From contig JAMWFC010000049.1 of assembly GCA_027475525.1 (NCBI GenBank), positions 4,758,947 through 4,822,946 on the forward strand: a DNA stretch of 64,000 bases. The letters run 5' to 3'. Under the pieces are notes generated by a model. It did no database searches and was not told where the DNA came from. It was given only the letters and a program-made list of their open reading frames with translations. The position numbers and the translations under genes are program-made. Source of the DNA: Macrolepiota albuminosa. Taxonomy: Eukaryota > Basidiomycota > Agaricomycetes > Agaricales > Agaricaceae. Of the stretch, positions 32,947 through 43,603 are shown piece after piece; position 1 is the stretch's first letter; each line of letters starts with the position of its first letter.

Positions 32947-33346
32947 TACTTCACCTTAACAGGGACTAATGCTGTGTTTTTATATGGGTGCATTTTTGCT
33001 CTACATATACATCGCACTGACCTGGAGTATGCGCCTGTGGTAGTGGATCTGACCAAAACTCTAGGAATTACTGAAACGAGAAAGGATGGAGGAGTTGACA
33101 CATGAAATCATTCCAGTTCACATGACAAGTGACAATACACTAGGGCTGACTACCTTTTTTACAAAGACCAGCACAAAGGTAGCCCGCCACAGTGTATTAT
33201 CAACTGGTCATGAGCACTGGAATGACCACATGCGTCAACTCGCCCATCTTATCCCGCTGCAGAAATCTCTGGAGTTTTCAACGGATCAAATTCATGACGC
33301 TAGCGGACGTCAGCGGCCTGCTGCTATTATATAAGGTGAACTAGTG

Positions 33347-33409
33347 GGAGTCGAACCCACTTCTTGTGCACAATATGAAATATCAATTGATGAATATTCC
33401 ATTGTACCA
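33347..33409 (-). ncRNA. tRNA-like module (A box to B box)
   Basis: Minus-strand A box TGGTACAATGG (33399-33409) and B box GGTTCGACTCC (33347-33357), T-stem GTGGG/CCCAC. The mirrored copy is near 58378-58440 on the plus strand. Confidence 0.45.
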
Positions 33410-33523
33410 CAGGCGCTTGCTACAAGTCAGGACGGTGTTCATGTAGTGCACAAACGGACCCATACAGAATTTGAACGGATAGAGATTTTACTGCAACTGG
33501 TGCATCTGTATTGAATTGACAAT

Positions 33524-34264
33524 TGTCAGGTTCCGCTGAGTCGGGGGCCTTCCGGGAAAGCAATGCCCTTACGATGCGGACTTGACCTACGAATACTCGG
33601 GTGTCTGGAACTCCGAGGCTAGGGCTCCGGGGTTCAAGACGAGGACGGGGGTAATCCCGGGATAGGGGACTAGAGTCCGGGGGTTTTGGGTTGGAGGTAA
33701 CTGGGGTTAGAGGGGGTCAAGTCGTGAACCGGAGGTTCTAAGACGAGACCAAGTTAGTAACTTAAGAGTCGCGAAGTGCGTACCAAAGCTTAGAGCACAC
33801 GAATACTAAGGCGTGCCAGTCGAAGCGTACCAATCAAGTCGTACCAGTCAAGCAAGGGGCACGCAATATCCAAGTAACAGTGTATGCAATATCAAGACTA
33901 GCGAATACAACAAGGAACTACGCTATAAGTACTACGGGACCCGGTCTCGGGGTTCCGGGGTGTCTGGGATGGGCTCCGGGGGTCATTGAGTAGTGGCAGG
34001 GGCTGTATACCGGGATTGCACGTGTGGGGCGTGCGATCAATTGGTGCGGAGGGAGCTATGATGCGTGATGCGTGATAGCTGGAAATGGGCCGCGTGATCC
34101 GGTCGTTGATCGGGGCTGGTGGCGGCTGATGGTGGTCCTTGATGTGCGTGATGGCGGTGTCGGCGGTCGTGATGGCGGGGCGTGTCCTGTGGGGTCGGAG
34201 GGAGGGTCCCGGATAGTGTTCCGGGGGTGTTCCGGGGTGGGCCCGGAGGGGAGGGGTCGTGACA
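33524..34264. mobile_element. Second solo LTR inside left KDZ inverted repeat
   Basis: A 741-bp insertion starting TGTCAGGTTCC and ending GGTCGTGACA (TGTCA/TGACA ends), flanked by perfect 5-bp duplications ACAAT at 33519-33523 and 34265-34269. The right inverted repeat keeps the empty site (AATATTGTCAATTC at 58261). No open reading frame of note; the 34072-34332 ORF is GC-rich noise. Confidence 0.85.
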
Positions 34265-34379
34265 ACAATATTAGACTGATATTTATTTACACTATAGAAG
34301 TATACAGGAAAGAGGAAAACCATGGTTTGTAGCGGAATATTGGACTGATATTGATTTACACCATAGCATTATACATGAA

Positions 34380-34460
34380 GCATCTGTGGTGTAGTGGAAT
34401 ATTTCTCATTGGTATTCCTTGTATCTTGCATTAGGTGGGTTCGACTCCCTCTAGTGTATT
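34380..34460 (+). ncRNA. tRNA-like array, unit 1 (degenerate)
   Basis: A box TGGTGTAGTGG and B box GGTTCGACTCC are intact and a T5 run follows near 34478-34482, but the acceptor strands no longer pair fully. First member of a four-unit array. Confidence 0.45.
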
Positions 34461-34539
34461 GAGATCGAACTCAAATATTTTTGACCACACACAGAAGAAT
34501 AGACTGATGTTTATTTACATTATAGCAATGTAAAGTAAG

Positions 34540-34617
34540 CATTGGTGGTCTAGTGGAATATTATCCATTGGTCTTTATTATGTCTTGCAGTAGACGGGTT
34601 CAATTCCTACTAGTGCA
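34540..34617 (+). ncRNA. tRNA-like array, unit 2
   Basis: Acceptor stem GCATTGG (34540-34546) pairs over 7 bp with CTAGTGC (34611-34617). A box TGGTCTAGTGG; extended arm CTAGTGG/CCATTGG; B box GGTTCAATTCC. TTTTT at 34619-34623 would end Pol III transcription immediately after the 3' end. Confidence 0.55.
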
Positions 34618-34735
34618 TTTTTGTCTCACTGTTTTTAGCTAATTGTTATTTACTACACAGTATGATAAACAAAGTAAGGTCCTAATTTAAACATAGTGAC
34701 ATGATATCTATTTAGACTATAGCAGTGTACAGTAA

Positions 34736-34814
34736 GCATCGATAATCTAGTGGAATATTATCCATTGGTCTTCATTGTGTGTTGCAGTAGGTGGGTTCGA
34801 CTCCTGCTTGGTGC
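34736..34814 (+). ncRNA. tRNA-like array, unit 3
   Basis: Acceptor GCATCGA (34736-34742) pairs with TTGGTGC (34808-34814). Compared with unit 4, a T-A pair is replaced by C-G at the fifth position, a compensatory double change. Extended arm CTAGTGG/CCATTGG, B box GGTTCGACTCC, T5 at 34838-34842. The A box is altered to TAATCTAGTGG. Confidence 0.55.
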
Positions 34815-34950
34815 AATGAACATTAAAACGTTTGCAATTTTTGACCTGCTTAGCTAATTGTTATTTACTACACAGTATAATAAACAAAGTAAGGTCCTAA
34901 TTTAAACAGAGTGACATGATATCTATTTAGACTATAGCAGTATACAGTAA

Positions 34951-35029
34951 GCATTGATGGTCTAGTGGAATATTATCCATTGGTCTTTATTGTGTGTTGC
35001 AGTAGGTGGGTTCGACTCCTGCTTAGTGC
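34951..35029 (+). ncRNA. tRNA-like array, unit 4
   Basis: Acceptor GCATTGA (34951-34957) pairs with TTAGTGC (35023-35029). A box TGGTCTAGTGG, extended arm CTAGTGG/CCATTGG, B box GGTTCGACTCC, T6 at 35052-35057. The 216-bp spacing to unit 3 includes a shared AT-rich spacer (TAATTGTTATTTACTA...), so units 3 and 4 are recent tandem copies. Confidence 0.6.
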
Positions 35030-35225
35030 AATGAACATTAAGACGTTTGCCTTTTTTGGCCTGCTTAGCTAATTGTTATTTACTAAACTGTAAGATAAAC
35101 AAAGTAAGGTTTTGTCAAGCAATAAATCAAACTTCTTTTGTAACTTAAACAGGGTCACATGATATCTATTTTCAGAACTTGCTTCGTGTAAAGTTCTCGT
35201 CCGTTTCTTTAATCCTCCATCTGCC

Positions 35226-37121
35226 ATGTCTAATGAAGAACTCCACCAACGGGTCGTTGACGCGGATGTTCGAGTATTATACCTTGCTCTCAGAGGAGAC
35301 CTGCGACAACTCAAAGCACAGCAGAAGGACCTGGTAAGATACAAGCACTCCTGCCTAATAGACATGCACTAATAGTCGTCCTGTAGATTGACATGTGGTT
35401 CAAGGTTAGGGACGTCAAGGATGACAAGAAACTCCTCCTTGATGCCAGGAGAAGTTTCATCAACGAAGTTATCCCGCTACTCCAGAGCAAGCTTTCTGAC
35501 GAGGATATGACCAGGCGGTTGAAGGACGCTGCGAAGAAATGGACCCAGAGGAGCGGAAGGGGGGAGGAACCAAGTGGGGGCGAAGAACGACCTGATCCGT
35601 CGACCGAGGCCGGTCCGTCAACGGCACCGGCACGAGAAGACCGGATAGGTCATAGGCCAGCAGCAGGAGATTCGTCTGGTCCGTCACCGATTCTGAAGAA
35701 GAGAAAACGACCGAGTCCTCCAGCGGCAGGAGATTTGTCTGGTCCGTCGCCAAATCCCAAGAAGCCAAAACGGGTGACCTATATTGGTCAACCTCCTCCT
35801 GGTACCTATCGTCGACAGAAGGAGCAGGAGGACGAGGATGAGGACGAGGATGAAGAGGAAGAGGAAGAGGAAGAACAAGAGGGCAGAATACCGAAGGGGG
35901 AAATTACTGGAGGGATGCTGTTGGGCAGGTATCTGAGGACAGCACCTTGTCGCGAGGGTCAGCACATCAACCCCCCTTGCCAATATTGCGCAAGTAAGTG
36001 GCTACAGTGTGTCAGGACAAAGGGCGGCACCGCATGCGATCCCTGCCGGCTCATTCGCAAACGAACATGCAGCCTGACGATTGTCAAGAAAACCGTCAAG
36101 CCCAGCAACAAGGAAAAGGGGAAAAAACCACTGAGAAAGAAGTCAGTGACGATTATTGAGAGTGATGACGGTATGAAACTCTTTTCCTGCTCAAATAGCT
36201 AACCAATAGTTAGCAGATGAACCAACCAGTCCAATCGCGGGACCATCAAAACCGTCCGTCCGTCCATCCCAACTGTCGACCTCCAACCGCCCAGCGGACC
36301 CTCTTCCGGTCAAGGGAAAGGGCAAGGAGCGGGCAATGGAGTCTAGCCACAGTGAGGACATTGTGGCTGGTGTAATGGCAGGGGTGGAGAGCCGTTTGGA
36401 CAGGATGGAGAATGGGTTCCAGGAAGCATTGCGGAATGTTGGGGAGCAGGTGCGGGACGGGTTTGTCACGGCTGAGGCGAGCTGGTTACCACGTATTGAG
36501 GACTTCTTCCGTCGCTACCAGACTCAGGTCGACACGCTCAGTGGCCGCATAGAAACCCTGCAAACGAATGTTTCTCTTGCGGGTGAGACACTTGAAGACC
36601 ACGCCGGACGTATCCGTCAGACGGAAGAGCAGATCCGCAATATTTGGGGTGTGGTTGACACTTTGCAGAATCAACTTCACATCTCTACCCGTCCCTCCAG
36701 TCCGTCAGCTCAGGATGATGTGGCAGTGCATCCAACAGGGCACAGTGGACTTGGACCCATCGTTGAAGAGGAAGAAACCACTCCTGACCCCATCGCTGAC
36801 CAATCCCCTGCCACTGCTGACATATCCGTTCCCACTGGTGACACCTCTGCCCTCGCCACTGACCAATCCCATCACGCCGCTGACTTATCCGCTCTCACCG
36901 TCGCTCCGTCCCCGCTTCAACAAACATCCTCAGGGACGACTCCCGCACGAACATCTCCGTCACCCCCTCAACCATCTTCCGTCCCAGTCCCTGCCGAGGA
37001 CCCTCTCCCTGGCCCAAGGGGACGGGCTCGCAGCAACTCCCGAAGTAGTCGGCTGCTGATGCAACGGACCCGATCATCCAGTCGGCTTACTGAGAGATGG
37101 AAGGCAACAGAAGAGAAGTGA
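35226..37121 (+). CDS. KDZ companion gene: Cys-cluster, coiled-coil protein
   Basis: Three exons (35226-35333, 35387-about 36175, 36214-37121) give about 590 residues. The first two encode a helical N-terminus (RRSFINEVIPLLQSKLSDED), Ser/Pro-rich repeats with GDSSGPSPILKKRKR and GDLSGPSPNPKKPKR, a Glu/Asp run and a Cys cluster: C-x10-C-x2-C-x5-C around CQYCASKWLQC, then CDPCRLIRKRTC, reminiscent of a fungal zinc-cluster or DNA-binding knuckle. The third exon carries a heptad-rich stretch (RIEDFFRRYQTQVDTLSGRI to VDTLQNQL), likely a coiled coil, and a Ser/Thr/Pro tail. Basic motifs suggest a nuclear protein. Its place inside the transposon argues for an accessory role; the function is unknown. 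No disruptions. Confidence 0.7.
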
Positions 37122-37243
37122 AGATGGACAATCACATATTTTTTTTTTCATTATGACACACATTCGTACATTTTTGTAACCCTATAGTTTACAAAATGTA
37201 ATATAACATTCCCCCCTTCCCCACATCAATGACGGCGGACTGG

Positions 37244-39527
37244 TCAAATGACCTTAGTGCGGCTGCTACTCCTTTTTGCTGGTGTAGACATATCAATGTA
37301 TCGAGCTGCATCCTCCTGTAACATTTGTGCTTGAGACTTGCGGGGTCGCTTGGAATTTGTTGACAATTGGTTAGGCAATGCCTTGCGCTTCTTTTGGTTT
37401 TGTAATGCCGGCCTTCCCTCACCTTCAAATTGGTCATTGTCCTCATCTTGAAGAATGTCGAGCACCCTTCTTGACACTCTATATCTAGGGGAACCATCAC
37501 TAGGGCCATTAATTGGAGGGTCTGGATGGCTCCATCCTCTTTGTTGTAAGAGGTGGATGGTAGTGGCATCTACCACTGCTGTATCATCAACACATCCGTC
37601 ATGAACGGATTCGTCGAGAGCGGACTCGTCGTGAGCGGAAGCTGATACATTTGGTTGGGATTCGTTGTGAACCGTGGATCTGTTGTGGCGCTGAGGCTGG
37701 GGAGTGTGTGGTGAGCGCAAGACAGGAGGTTCCTCCTGTAAGTCAGGCAGTGGTGTGTGTGGTACGCTAGGTGACAGGGGAAGTGTAGGCCCCCGTTGCC
37801 ACTCCAAGTTGGCTGCAGATCCGGTGACTAAAGCGGATCTGCCATCAGCGGCTCCATCATTAGCAATGGTCCTACTGTTGCCATCGACTACCGCAGATCC
37901 GGTGACTAAAGCGGATCCGCCATCAGCAGCTCCATCATTAGCAATGGTCCTACTGTTGCCATCGACTACCGCTGATGGTGTTGGCCTCTGTTTCCGATTT
38001 TTCCCTCCATTTTTGCGTGTAGCCTTACATGCTGCTGCTGCTGCCGCATTTTTTTCACGATCAGCTCGGGTGCCGTACTCGGCAGCTACTGGCTGCTTGT
38101 GACGGTTGAGATAAACTGTCCAGCGGAAGGTATCACCGGATCCATACTGTCCTTGACGGTCTCTCCAGAAGTTCAGCAGACGCAATAGCTCAGGCCGACC
38201 AAGATTATGAGGATCTTGGAATATCAGACCCTCTAGAAGATACCTTGAATGTATGAATTGCTGATCATTGGTCCTCACTGCCTTGTAAGGAGCAGATTCA
38301 TAACGGTAACCAGACGCAATTTCTGATGGGGTGATCAGATGATGAGCAAAGGTGGAGAAAACTAGGATTCACTGTAATGAGTATTTAGATAGTCCCGGAC
38401 AAGCATTTCCAATTCTGCCCGAGTTTGAAATATATTTGGTCCTGGATCTGCTGGTAATATTGAGAATCCATCCCTATCCAGATCAAGGATGAGGTCATGG
38501 CGTGTAAGGATAGGAGGAGTCAAATCATGGGGTGATTGCATGTTGGACGGCATGTCTCTACCAAGAAGAGCAGACATGTAATCCATCATCTTCTTGTTGA
38601 GGTCACTAACAAGGTCAGGAAAGGAGTCTTGAAAGGTAGGTCGGTTAGCATGGGTCAAGTATGACATATTGTCATGACTATAATTGGTGTCAAAATTGTT
38701 TAAAGAATGATGGCACCACATACATTCTAATAGTCATGCCTTCATCTGCATACCAACCAACAACAGTCCAACTCAACATGCCCATCTCTCTAAATCGAAG
38801 CACATCTGCATCGTCCACACGCTTCAAACCGTGCTTTCGGGCCTTCCTGGAGAGACAACGATTAGAAAGCGGAATCAAGCGGACGGATGTACAACAAATA
38901 GAGGACGGATGGGGGACGGAAGCAGTACCAACTTGTGCTGAATTTCTGGCAGATTTTCTTTTTCGCTCCATTCTGCCGCCATCTTCCGTAAACGACTTTC
39001 CTCCTGCGGTGTGAGTTGATGCATAACATTTTTGACAGCCACATTATATTGTGCAAATGCATCCAATCCCAAGGCGTTGTGATCCTTACCCCTCAACAAG
39101 TTCTGGATCTCCTTGTTTATCTCCTTTGCCATTGTCTGCCGGACAACATCTCGCAGTGAAGTTTTCAGGAGCACCTTTGGATCTTTATGCTGGTAATAAG
39201 GGTGCCAGCAATTCTTGATATACTGGACAACCTTCTATTCAAGCAAATGATGTCTAGTTCTTTGCAATGAGTTGCTGTACCTACTTTGATTCTCTCTGCC
39301 CACTCTTCCCCTGTCTTTGGCTCTGTCCCCTTAGTGGCCCAGTAGTTGAAAATATCTGTTAGGATTTTATCCTTCAAGATAGCAGTCCAAGCTTGAGGAG
39401 TAGTTGAGGAGCGGTAGAGTTCCTTGTATGGTTCAAAGATAGATCTTTCTTCCGCTGTAAATATCGGTTCCACTCGTCTTTTCTTTGGTGAAAATATTGG
39501 TTCAGGCGGTTGCAGGAGGGCAGACAT
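37244..39527 (-). CDS. KDZ companion gene, unrecognised, possibly DNA-binding
   Basis: A minus-strand gene with start MSALLQPPEPIFSPKKRRVEP at 39527-39525. Exons read TAEERSIFEPYKELYRSSTT to GEEWAERIK; VVQYIKNCWHPYYQHKDPKV to MAAEWSEKENLPEIQHK; KARKHGLKRVDDADVLRFRE to DEGMTIRM; HDNMSYLTHANRPTFQDSFP to VRDYLNTHY; and FSTFAHHLITPSEIASGYRY to the C-terminus at 37244. The join near 38370 is awkward (frames differ, only a very short intron possible), so a small indel there is possible. The C-terminal third has two copies of a VVDGNSRTIANDGAADG repeat, poly-Ala and KRPRKSQ. It is the only KDZ gene on this strand. Function is unknown. Confidence 0.6.
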
Positions 39528-39769
39528 GTTTGTAGACAATATAATTTTCTGCAACCACACAGTTCTCAACCGAAGGATCACATGATAAAATATAGATTTT
39601 CCGTTCAGTGTCCGTTGATGACAAACGGATTCCGTTTGTCTTTGACGGATAGGGTCCGCTGTCCGCTGGTATCCGGCCCGTCCAAATTGGGGCATATTGC
39701 CGATATCGATGAGCGGTCTCATTAGATATCCCGTACAATGGCTAGGTCCTGGCCATAGATATTTTGATC

Positions 39770-42700
39770 ATGAACCTGAACTCTCTAAAGAAACGCAAGC
39801 GACCAAAAACAACAGTCATCAGACAAAGGGACCTCATCCCGTTTGCTGAGGAAAGGACACGACTCACTCAGAACACACGAGGGTTGCCAGTCCTCATAAC
39901 ACAACGGCTACCACTGGGTCCCGCTCCCATTGTAACTGGTGCACCATCTGCGGCATTTGCAGATGATGATAACTTTGCACACTTGGACAATAATCCAACG
40001 GTAGATGATGTAGATGATACAATGCCCGTATCCATAAGGCATGTAAAGGTGATTTGAATGTATGCTATTATTGAGAGTGAATTATTCAAGTTCATACATA
40101 GACACAGGCAGATTATCTTAACGACTTCATCAACCATGTTCCACAGTTGCTCAATGGATTGCTTGGTCGTGAATCAATGGATGACGTTACTGATTGCCTT
40201 GCTTGTCCTGACCATTACCTCGCACGATGGCGATGCCGTGATTGCGTTGGGTCAAGAATATTCTGTTGCGGATGTTTCCGCCGCACGCACGACTCCAACC
40301 CGTTTCACCGACCTGAAGTATGGAATGGTAGGTATTTCCAACCAATGAATATGTCGGATACTGGAGGGTATTTCTATATCCAACACAATTCATTGCATGC
40401 AAACTGTCATCAAGGGAAGGTCAGGGTCAGGGCTCTTGAGGACCACGAGCGGAAAAAGGACATTCAGGAGCAAGAGTTTCTATGACTCGAATATCAACTG
40501 GATGTTGAACTTCCATCAGCGGATAGCGATCTGGGACATCCGGCAGCGCATCCATCCATGACTTCAGATTTCCTGAGCAGACTTCAGGATGCCAGCCTTG
40601 ATCAAATCATGGAAGAGGAAGAGCAAGAGGACCCAGAGAATAATGTGCCAATAGAAGATATTCCAGAAGATCGGCCAGCCACAAACGGGTTCCGTATGGA
40701 CAGATATGATTGCTTTGGGAATCCAATACAACGGATTGTTCACACAACTGGAGTACACTACATCACTGTCATTTCATGTGAGTGTTCTGGGATGGATGTC
40801 TTGGTGGAGGATACCATCCGCTCGCAGCTGGTCCCCAGTACATTTGATCGGACACAAACATATTTTACAACGGCTGTGCTGGACAACTTCCGTCTGACAA
40901 ATCTAGAGTGCAAAGCATCCGCCTACCAGTACTGGCAGAAAATTGCAAGAATAACTTCCCCGATTGCATCTTCTGGTGAGGTGGATAACCTTTACCGCGA
41001 GCTACGACGACTTTCTCGTTCATGGCGGTGGCTGAAGAAGTTGAAGTGGGCAGGCTTCGGCCATGATGAATCGAGGCATCCCATGGCGCCGGACCGTGGT
41101 GAACTTGCAATATTCTGTCCAACTTGTCCCCAACCAGGAGTCAATCTTCCATCCAACTGGGAAGAAGATCCCGTCCGGTGGAAGTTCAATCGTTCTTTAA
41201 TGATGGACGGCAACTTCAAGGCGGATCACGTCCGACATTCTAATCCTGCTCATGATGTATGGCATTCAGAAGGCGGTGGTATGATGGCCAGGAGGGATGA
41301 GCTCACCCACTATCTCAAGCGCGCAAAGGAACAGCCAACGGTGAGTGACATTCTTTAACTCTACCTGTCCGCCGTCCGCTCATCAATTCAATCCTGTCCG
41401 TCGGCCGTCTGCTGGACCTCCGGCTGTCCAGGGAGCTGCCTGTGAAAACACATTCAAAGCTATTGAAAAGGCCCTGATGATGAACAAGTCATGCAACATT
41501 ACTGGTATTGTTGCAACGGCATGTACACGGCATGGCTGCTTTGCTCCTAATAGTGTAACAAACTTGACCCGTGGTGAAGGCCAGGTTTACACAGACTTTT
41601 CCATCACACGGGCAGTTAAGACGACCAACATGGATGGGATTCAGCGTCTCCTACTGGTATATGACATAGCATGCCAGTGGTGTGTCAAATTTTCTGAACG
41701 GCTTGCCGAGGCCGGAGAAGTCCTGCCAGATAATCTACTCGTGGACTTTGCAATAGGACTTCTTCATGTCCATGGGCATAAGGAGGATTGTTTTTTCCGC
41801 TTTGCCCCGTCCTTCATTCCTGGGGCCGGTCATTTGGCTGGGGAGATAATTGAAAGTCTCTGGTCTACACTAAATGAAGTCTCACAGATGGCCCGTACGG
41901 CTACCTTGGCACATCGGGCAGAAATCCTTGATGATCACATGTGTGACTCAAACTGGAAGAAGCTGCTTGACATGGTTCCATTCCTATGTCGAAAGTACAG
42001 GACTGCTGTTGAGATGAGAGATGCAGCCGTTCAATATTTCACCGAGCAATCCGTCGGAATATCAACGGATTTACTAACAAGCTGGGAAGCCGGAATAGCT
42101 AAGGCAGAAAGGCTCAGAGAGGAGGGAAACCGTAAAGCAATGGATATTCTGAAAGCTCGTACAATGACCTTCAATAGTGCAAGTGAAGACCGAATGGCAG
42201 CAGACAGTGGAAACCACTCAACAGATGTTGCAGCGACGGATATTCATTCCTTCTGGATTCAACTTGCCCTTGACATTGAGGAGCAGCAGTAAGGTGTATT
42301 GCTGATGGCCCAAACTATTTCACTAATTGGAAGCTCAGAATTGCAATTCAGGACCAGGTTCGCCGTTTGAATCGGCATGCAAGCAATGATGATCGGCAAA
42401 AGGTCGAGGCGGAAAGAGAAATATTAAGGGTTCGACTCAATGTCCTTGCTGCTTCTCAGGACAGGAGCGGGTTCATTGCTGGTGGAAGGCGGACTGCCCC
42501 CCTGGAACCGGATGAAGTTCCCGGAGCCTTTGACGACAATGAAATGGCGGAAGATGGACAACCAGCGGATCCGCTGGTACCGCCGGCGGATAACCTTGAA
42601 CCAACGGATGTAGTTGTTCCAGAAGATTTTGAAATCTCCTTCCCATCTATGATCATGGGTAATGTCTCACCATTAACAATGATAGAGCGCAATCTGCGCT

Positions 42701-43405
42701 TGATTCAAATTGAAAGGCTCCTGCAAGCCCTTTGGGAATTCATTGCAGAGAAATCATTCCTATATTCTCACGTCGTCCGGGTCGCCCCAAGCAAGAATGT
42801 GAAAACTCGAGCTCGCGCATCTCTTCAAAGAATCCAGGCCTCAATCCTGGTGAAGGCTCGTGCCTATGCACGATGCCGCAGTGCTCTGCTGCGACTGGGA
42901 TCGGACCCCAGCATTCAGAGAAAGTATCCAGTTCTACAGAAAGCGGATTTGAATGCAAGCACAGCTATACGAGATCCCAACATTCCTGGTTCATCAAGGA
43001 TCAAGGTATCTTGGATATGGCACTCTAATTCTGATGCAGAAAATGAATCTGCAACTATTTCTGAATGTGAGTCCTCTTGTTAACATTTCCGTTATCATTA
43101 CATCCGTTCGTGAACATATCTCTTCAGTTAATCGTGTTCATTATCTACGTGCTAGAGCACAACGCAGCAGATGGACAGAGGAATGTCAGCTTGTCACGAG
43201 TGAAATGGAGTGGACAGTTCGGTATTTCTTCAACCAGGCAGATATTTGGTCGAAGCGTGGTATGTCAGTGAAGAAAAGAGGTCTCCAGTCATATGCCCAC
43301 AAAAAGGTGGCCATGTGGCAAGAATTGGCCTCGATGGCAATTGATAAATTTAGGCGGGTGCTTCCTGATTTTATTCCCCCCCAAACTGCAAGAGATCCGC
43401 TGTGA
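39770..43405 (+). CDS. KDZ transposase, with one in-frame TGA
   Basis: Exons: 39770-40042, 40108-41340, 41432-42288, about 42346-43062, about 43127-43405. The N-terminus carries a basic start (KKRKRPKTT) and a CxC-type zinc region, CLACPDHYLARWRCRDC followed by CCGCFRRTH (about residues 119-150). The RNase H-fold core shows LMMDGNFKADH (first Asp, about residue 457), LLVYDIACQW (second Asp, about 578) and AGEIIESLWSTLNE (Glu, about 642), with GGGMMARRDEL and HKEDCFFRF in between, all KDZ signatures. The last exons are helical and Arg-rich. TGA 40483-40485 (EFL-stop-LEYQLD) interrupts the protein upstream of the catalytic core, so the copy may be dead, or read through at low level. Confidence 0.88.
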
Positions 43406-43603
43406 AAATGGTGGATGCAGAGACGGATTGATGTGATGGATGCAGAGACGGATTGATGTGACGGATGCAGCTTGCTGCCATCAGCGGATGATCGGAACGG
43501 ATTTGTGACAGTCACGTGCAATGGAATTGTTGAAAATCACTTTTGTTTACAAGGCACAAAAATCTGATACATAGCAGTATCCCCTTCTACAAGCAAGAGT
43601 GCA

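Larger units (their letters stand above)
30490..34330. repeat. Left terminal inverted repeat region of the KDZ transposon
   Basis: Matches 58197-60364 in reverse orientation. After removing two solo LTRs the length is about 2.1 kb, equal to the right arm. It contains tRNA-like modules at 32075-32152 (-), about 32885-32946 (+) and 33347-33409 (-), a GC-rich (GGCATCCGTCG)n-like stretch at 32330-32480 and many GCGGAC/TCCGC words. No protein-coding gene: the long ORFs here are GC-rich artefacts. Confidence 0.85.
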
